Shown piece by piece: positions 12,534 through 15,123 of a stretch of DNA of 15,123 nt. The stretch's first letter is position 1. Every line of letters begins with the position of its first letter. The translations under genes were made by a program, and so were the position numbers. Origin of the DNA: Pseudomonadota bacterium (GTDB taxonomy: Bacteria > Pseudomonadota > Gammaproteobacteria > UBA4575); the NCBI GenBank assembly GCA_009839635.1, contig VXPJ01000043.1, forward strand, positions 1-15,123. The letters are read 5' to 3'. A model generated the notes under the pieces. It was not told the origin of the DNA. It made no database searches and saw only the letters and a list, made by a program, of their open reading frames with translations.

Positions 12534-15123
12534 ATGTTTGAGAAATTCACCAAGAAAGTCTTTGGCAGCCGCAACCAGCGGATGTTGGGCCGGTATGACA
12601 AGACCGTTCAGAAAATCAACACACTGGAGGCCTCCTACCAGGCGCTAGACGATCAGGCCCTGCAACAAAAAACTGTCGAATTTCGCCAGCTGGTTGAAAA
12701 CGGCTCAACGCTTGAGTCGATCCTGCCCGAAGCCTTTGCGGCGGTCCGGGAAGCCGCCCGCCGGGCACTGGAAATGCGCCACTTCGATGTCCAGCTGGTC
12801 GGCGGCATGGTCCTGCACGATGGCAACATCGCGGAAATGCGCACTGGTGAGGGCAAGACCCTGGTGGCCACCCTGGCGGTGTATCTGAATGCTCTCGGCG
12901 GTGCAGGTGCACATGTCGTCACGGTCAACGACTATCTGGCCAAGCGTGATGCGGAGTGGATGGGCGGGATCTATCGGCGGTTGGGACTCGAGGTCGGCGT
13001 GCTAGTCAGCGGCATGGGACCGCAGGAACGTCAGCAGGCCTACGCGGCGGACGTCACCTACGGGACCAACAATGAATTCGGCTTTGATTACCTGCGCGAC
13101 AACATGGAATTTTCAGCGGGTGCATGCGTGCAGCGCGGCCTCAATTATGCGGTAGTCGATGAGGTAGATTCGATCCTGATCGACGAGGCCCGCACTCCCC
13201 TGATCATCTCCGGTTCCACCGGCGAGAACCTGAGCCTGTACAAGGCGGTGAATTTGCTGGTGCCCAAGCTGGCTCCGCAGTTGGAGGAAGACGGGCCGGG
13301 CGATTACAGCATCGATGAGAAAAGCAAGCAAATCCACCTGACCGAAGACGGGCACCAGCATATCGAGGAGTTGTTGCTCGGCCAGGGCCTGCTGGCCAGC
13401 AACGAGACCCTGTACGACGTCGCCAACATCAATCTGTTGCATCACGTGAATGCCGCGCTGCGTGCAAACGTGCTGTTCCAGAAAAATGTCGACTACATCG
13501 TGCGAGACGGCCAGGTTACCATCGTGGACGAGTTCACCGGCCGCACGATGCCAGGCCGGCGCTGGTCCGACGGTCTGCACCAGGCGGTTGAGGCCAAGGA
13601 AGGCGTGGTCATACAGAACGAGAACCAGACCCTGGCCTCCATCACTTTCCAGAACTATTTCCGCCTCTACAACAAGCTGTCCGGCATGACCGGAACGGCG
13701 GACACGGAGGCCTACGAGTTCGAGTCAATCTACGGCCTGGAGGTGGTCGTGATCCCGACCCACAAGCCCATGATCCGGGAAGACCTGGGGGATCTCGTGT
13801 ACCTGACCATGCAGGAAAAGTACGATGCCATCATCGGTGACATCAAGGAATGCACGGAGCGCGGCCAGCCGGCACTGGTGGGTACGACGTCGATCGAGTC
13901 CTCCGAGCAAATCGCCGGCGTGCTGGAGAAATCCGGGATCGAGCACCAGGTGCTGAATGCAAAGCAGCACGAGAGAGAATCCCTGATCATTACCCAGGCA
14001 GGGCGTCCCGGCACTGTCACCATCGCAACCAACATGGCAGGTAGGGGTACCGACATCGTGCTCGGCGGTAATCTTGAGGCTGAGCTGCAAGCCCTTGCGC
14101 CGGACACCACGGAGCACGAACGGCGCCAGGTGCAGGCAGACTGGCAGCGCAGGCATGACGCGGTCATACAGGCCGGCGGCCTGCATATCATCGGCACCGA
14201 GCGGCATGAATCGAGGCGCATCGACAACCAGTTGCGGGGTCGTTCCGGCCGCCAGGGGGACGTGGGCTCTTCGCGCTTCTATCTTTCGATGGAAGACAAC
14301 CTGATGAGGATTTTCGCATCGGACAAGGTGCGTGGACTGATGCAGAAGCTCGGCATGCAGCCGGGCGAGTCGATCGAACACCCCTGGGTGACCCGGGCAA
14401 TAGAAAATGCGCAACGTAAGGTCGAGGCCCACAACTTTGACATTCGCAAGCATTTGCTGGAGTACGATGATGTGGCCAATGACCAGCGCAAGGTGGTGTA
14501 CGAGCAGCGCCGTGATCTGATGCAGACCGAGGACATTTCCGGGAACCTGACGGCCATACGTGAAGACGTCACTGACAGCACGGTCAGCGAGTTCCTTCCG
14601 GATGGAACTGTCGAGGAGCAATGGGATCTCGAGGGTCTTGACCAGGCGCTTGAGAGCACGTTCGGCCTCAACCCCAAGGTGCGCGAATGGCTGGAGGACG
14701 ACGAATCCCTGGATCGGGAGGGGATCGGCCAGAGGGTCCACCAACATGTCGCGGATTTGTTCGGCGAAAAGGAAGACCGTGTCGGGGGGGAGCTCATGCG
14801 CCGGCTCGAAAAGGACATCATGCTGAAGGTACTGGACAATCGCTGGAAGGAGCACCTGGCGGCCATGGACTACCTGCGCCAGGGCATCGGTCTGCGAAGC
14901 TATGCGCAGAAAAATCCGAAACAGGAATACAAGCGCGAGGCATTCAACATGTTCCAGCAGATGCTCGAGCAGATCAAGCACGAGACGGTCTCTTTGATCG
15001 CCCGGGCCGAACTGCCTACCTTGGAAGAAATCAGGGCGCTGGAGGCGGCGCAGCAGATCCCGGAGGACATCGAGTACCAGCACGTGCAGGCAGACAACGT
15101 GCTGCAACCCGGCACACCTGCGC
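12534..15123 (+). CDS. secA: Protein translocase ATPase SecA, 3' truncated by window edge
   Basis: Motor ATPase that drives preproteins through SecYEG. The frame is open from ATG 12534 to the end of the window (863 codons; E. coli SecA 901 aa), so the C-terminal tail with the usual zinc-binding, SecB-binding motif lies outside. Walker A MRTGEGKT is at residues 102-109 with Lys108, and Walker B begins at Asp209 in DEVDSILIDEARTPL, both at E. coli numbering. The preprotein cross-linking domain follows, then LSGMTGTADTE, TSIESSEQ and NAKQHERE in the second nucleotide-binding domain, AGRGTD (502-507) with the arginine-finger region RGRSGRQGD (568-576), and the helical scaffold (HNFDIRKHLLEYDDV; LDNRWKEHLAAMDYLRQGIGLRSYAQK). 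The N-terminus MFEKFTKKVFGSRNQR fits the membrane-binding helix and supports this start, although no strong ribosome binding site precedes it. A G7 run at 14784-14790 does not break the frame. Confidence 0.97.
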   Translation, partial: MFEKFTKKVFGSRNQRMLGRYDKTVQKINTLEASYQALDDQALQQKTVEFRQLVENGSTLESILPEAFAAVREAARRALEMRHFDVQLVGGMVLHDGNIAEMRTGEGKTLVATLAVYLNALGGAGAHVVTVNDYLAKRDAEWMGGIYRRLGLEVGVLVSGMGPQERQQAYAADVTYGTNNEFGFDYLRDNMEFSAGACVQRGLNYAVVDEVDSILIDEARTPLIISGSTGENLSLYKAVNLLVPKLAPQLEEDGPGDYSIDEKSKQIHLTEDGHQHIEELLLGQGLLASNETLYDVANINLLHHVNAALRANVLFQKNVDYIVRDGQVTIVDEFTGRTMPGRRWSDGLHQAVEAKEGVVIQNENQTLASITFQNYFRLYNKLSGMTGTADTEAYEFESIYGLEVVVIPTHKPMIREDLGDLVYLTMQEKYDAIIGDIKECTERGQPALVGTTSIESSEQIAGVLEKSGIEHQVLNAKQHERESLIITQAGRPGTVTIATNMAGRGTDIVLGGNLEAELQALAPDTTEHERRQVQADWQRRHDAVIQAGGLHIIGTERHESRRIDNQLRGRSGRQGDVGSSRFYLSMEDNLMRIFASDKVRGLMQKLGMQPGESIEHPWVTRAIENAQRKVEAHNFDIRKHLLEYDDVANDQRKVVYEQRRDLMQTEDISGNLTAIREDVTDSTVSEFLPDGTVEEQWDLEGLDQALESTFGLNPKVREWLEDDESLDREGIGQRVHQHVADLFGEKEDRVGGELMRRLEKDIMLKVLDNRWKEHLAAMDYLRQGIGLRSYAQKNPKQEYKREAFNMFQQMLEQIKHETVSLIARAELPTLEEIRALEAAQQIPEDIEYQHVQADNVLQPGTPA

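Noticed and set aside
13725..15107. A 460-codon open frame on the minus strand opposite secA
   Set aside because: secA on the plus strand matches its family at every motif across this stretch. The antisense product is a low-complexity, Leu/His/Arg-rich sequence with no recognisable domain, as expected from the complement of GC-rich coding DNA.

Overview
The window carries the downstream half of a division and cell wall (dcw) cluster of a Gram-negative proteobacterium, most likely a gammaproteobacterium. Three things point there: the order ftsA-ftsZ-lpxC, with lpxC implying lipid A; the block lpxC / DUF721 gene / M23 peptidase / secA downstream, which I know from Pseudomonas-like gammaproteobacteria; and the FtsZ C-terminal peptide DYLDIPTFLR. 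The DNA is moderately GC-rich by eye. I would not name a genus. No mobile element, CRISPR array, tRNA or rRNA was seen, and no stretch longer than 175 bases lacks a gene.

Region 1 (1-8685, + strand): murD (5' end outside the window), ftsW, murG, murC, murB, ddl, ftsQ and ftsA. Neighbouring genes overlap by 4 bases (GTGA or ATGA) or lie within a few bases of each other, so this looks like one translationally coupled operon. MurD, MurC, MurB and Ddl make cytoplasmic peptidoglycan precursors, MurG completes lipid II, FtsW polymerises it at the septum, and FtsQ and FtsA belong to the divisome. Unlike in E. coli, murB sits inside the cluster between murC and ddl.

Region 2 (8686-10950, + strand): ftsZ, set apart by 41 bases with two overlapping inverted repeats and a strong Shine-Dalgarno sequence, then lpxC after a 154-base leader with a candidate promoter and several small inverted repeats. 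FtsZ forms the division ring. LpxC commits precursors to lipid A and so links outer membrane synthesis to the division operon.

Region 3 (10951-15123): a small DUF721/DciA gene on the minus strand, convergent with lpxC and divergent from the next gene. DciA is the ancestral loader of the replicative helicase. Then, on the + strand, come a membrane-anchored M23 (LytM-type) peptidase and secA, which runs off the right edge. Replication, division, envelope synthesis and protein export genes are thus packed together.

The gene content is ordinary core chromosome and I found no new multi-gene system. The points worth a second look are small: the paired inverted repeats between ftsA and ftsZ, the lpxC leader, a changed HN motif in MurD, the reversed dciA gene, and the poorly characterised M23 peptidase next to secA.
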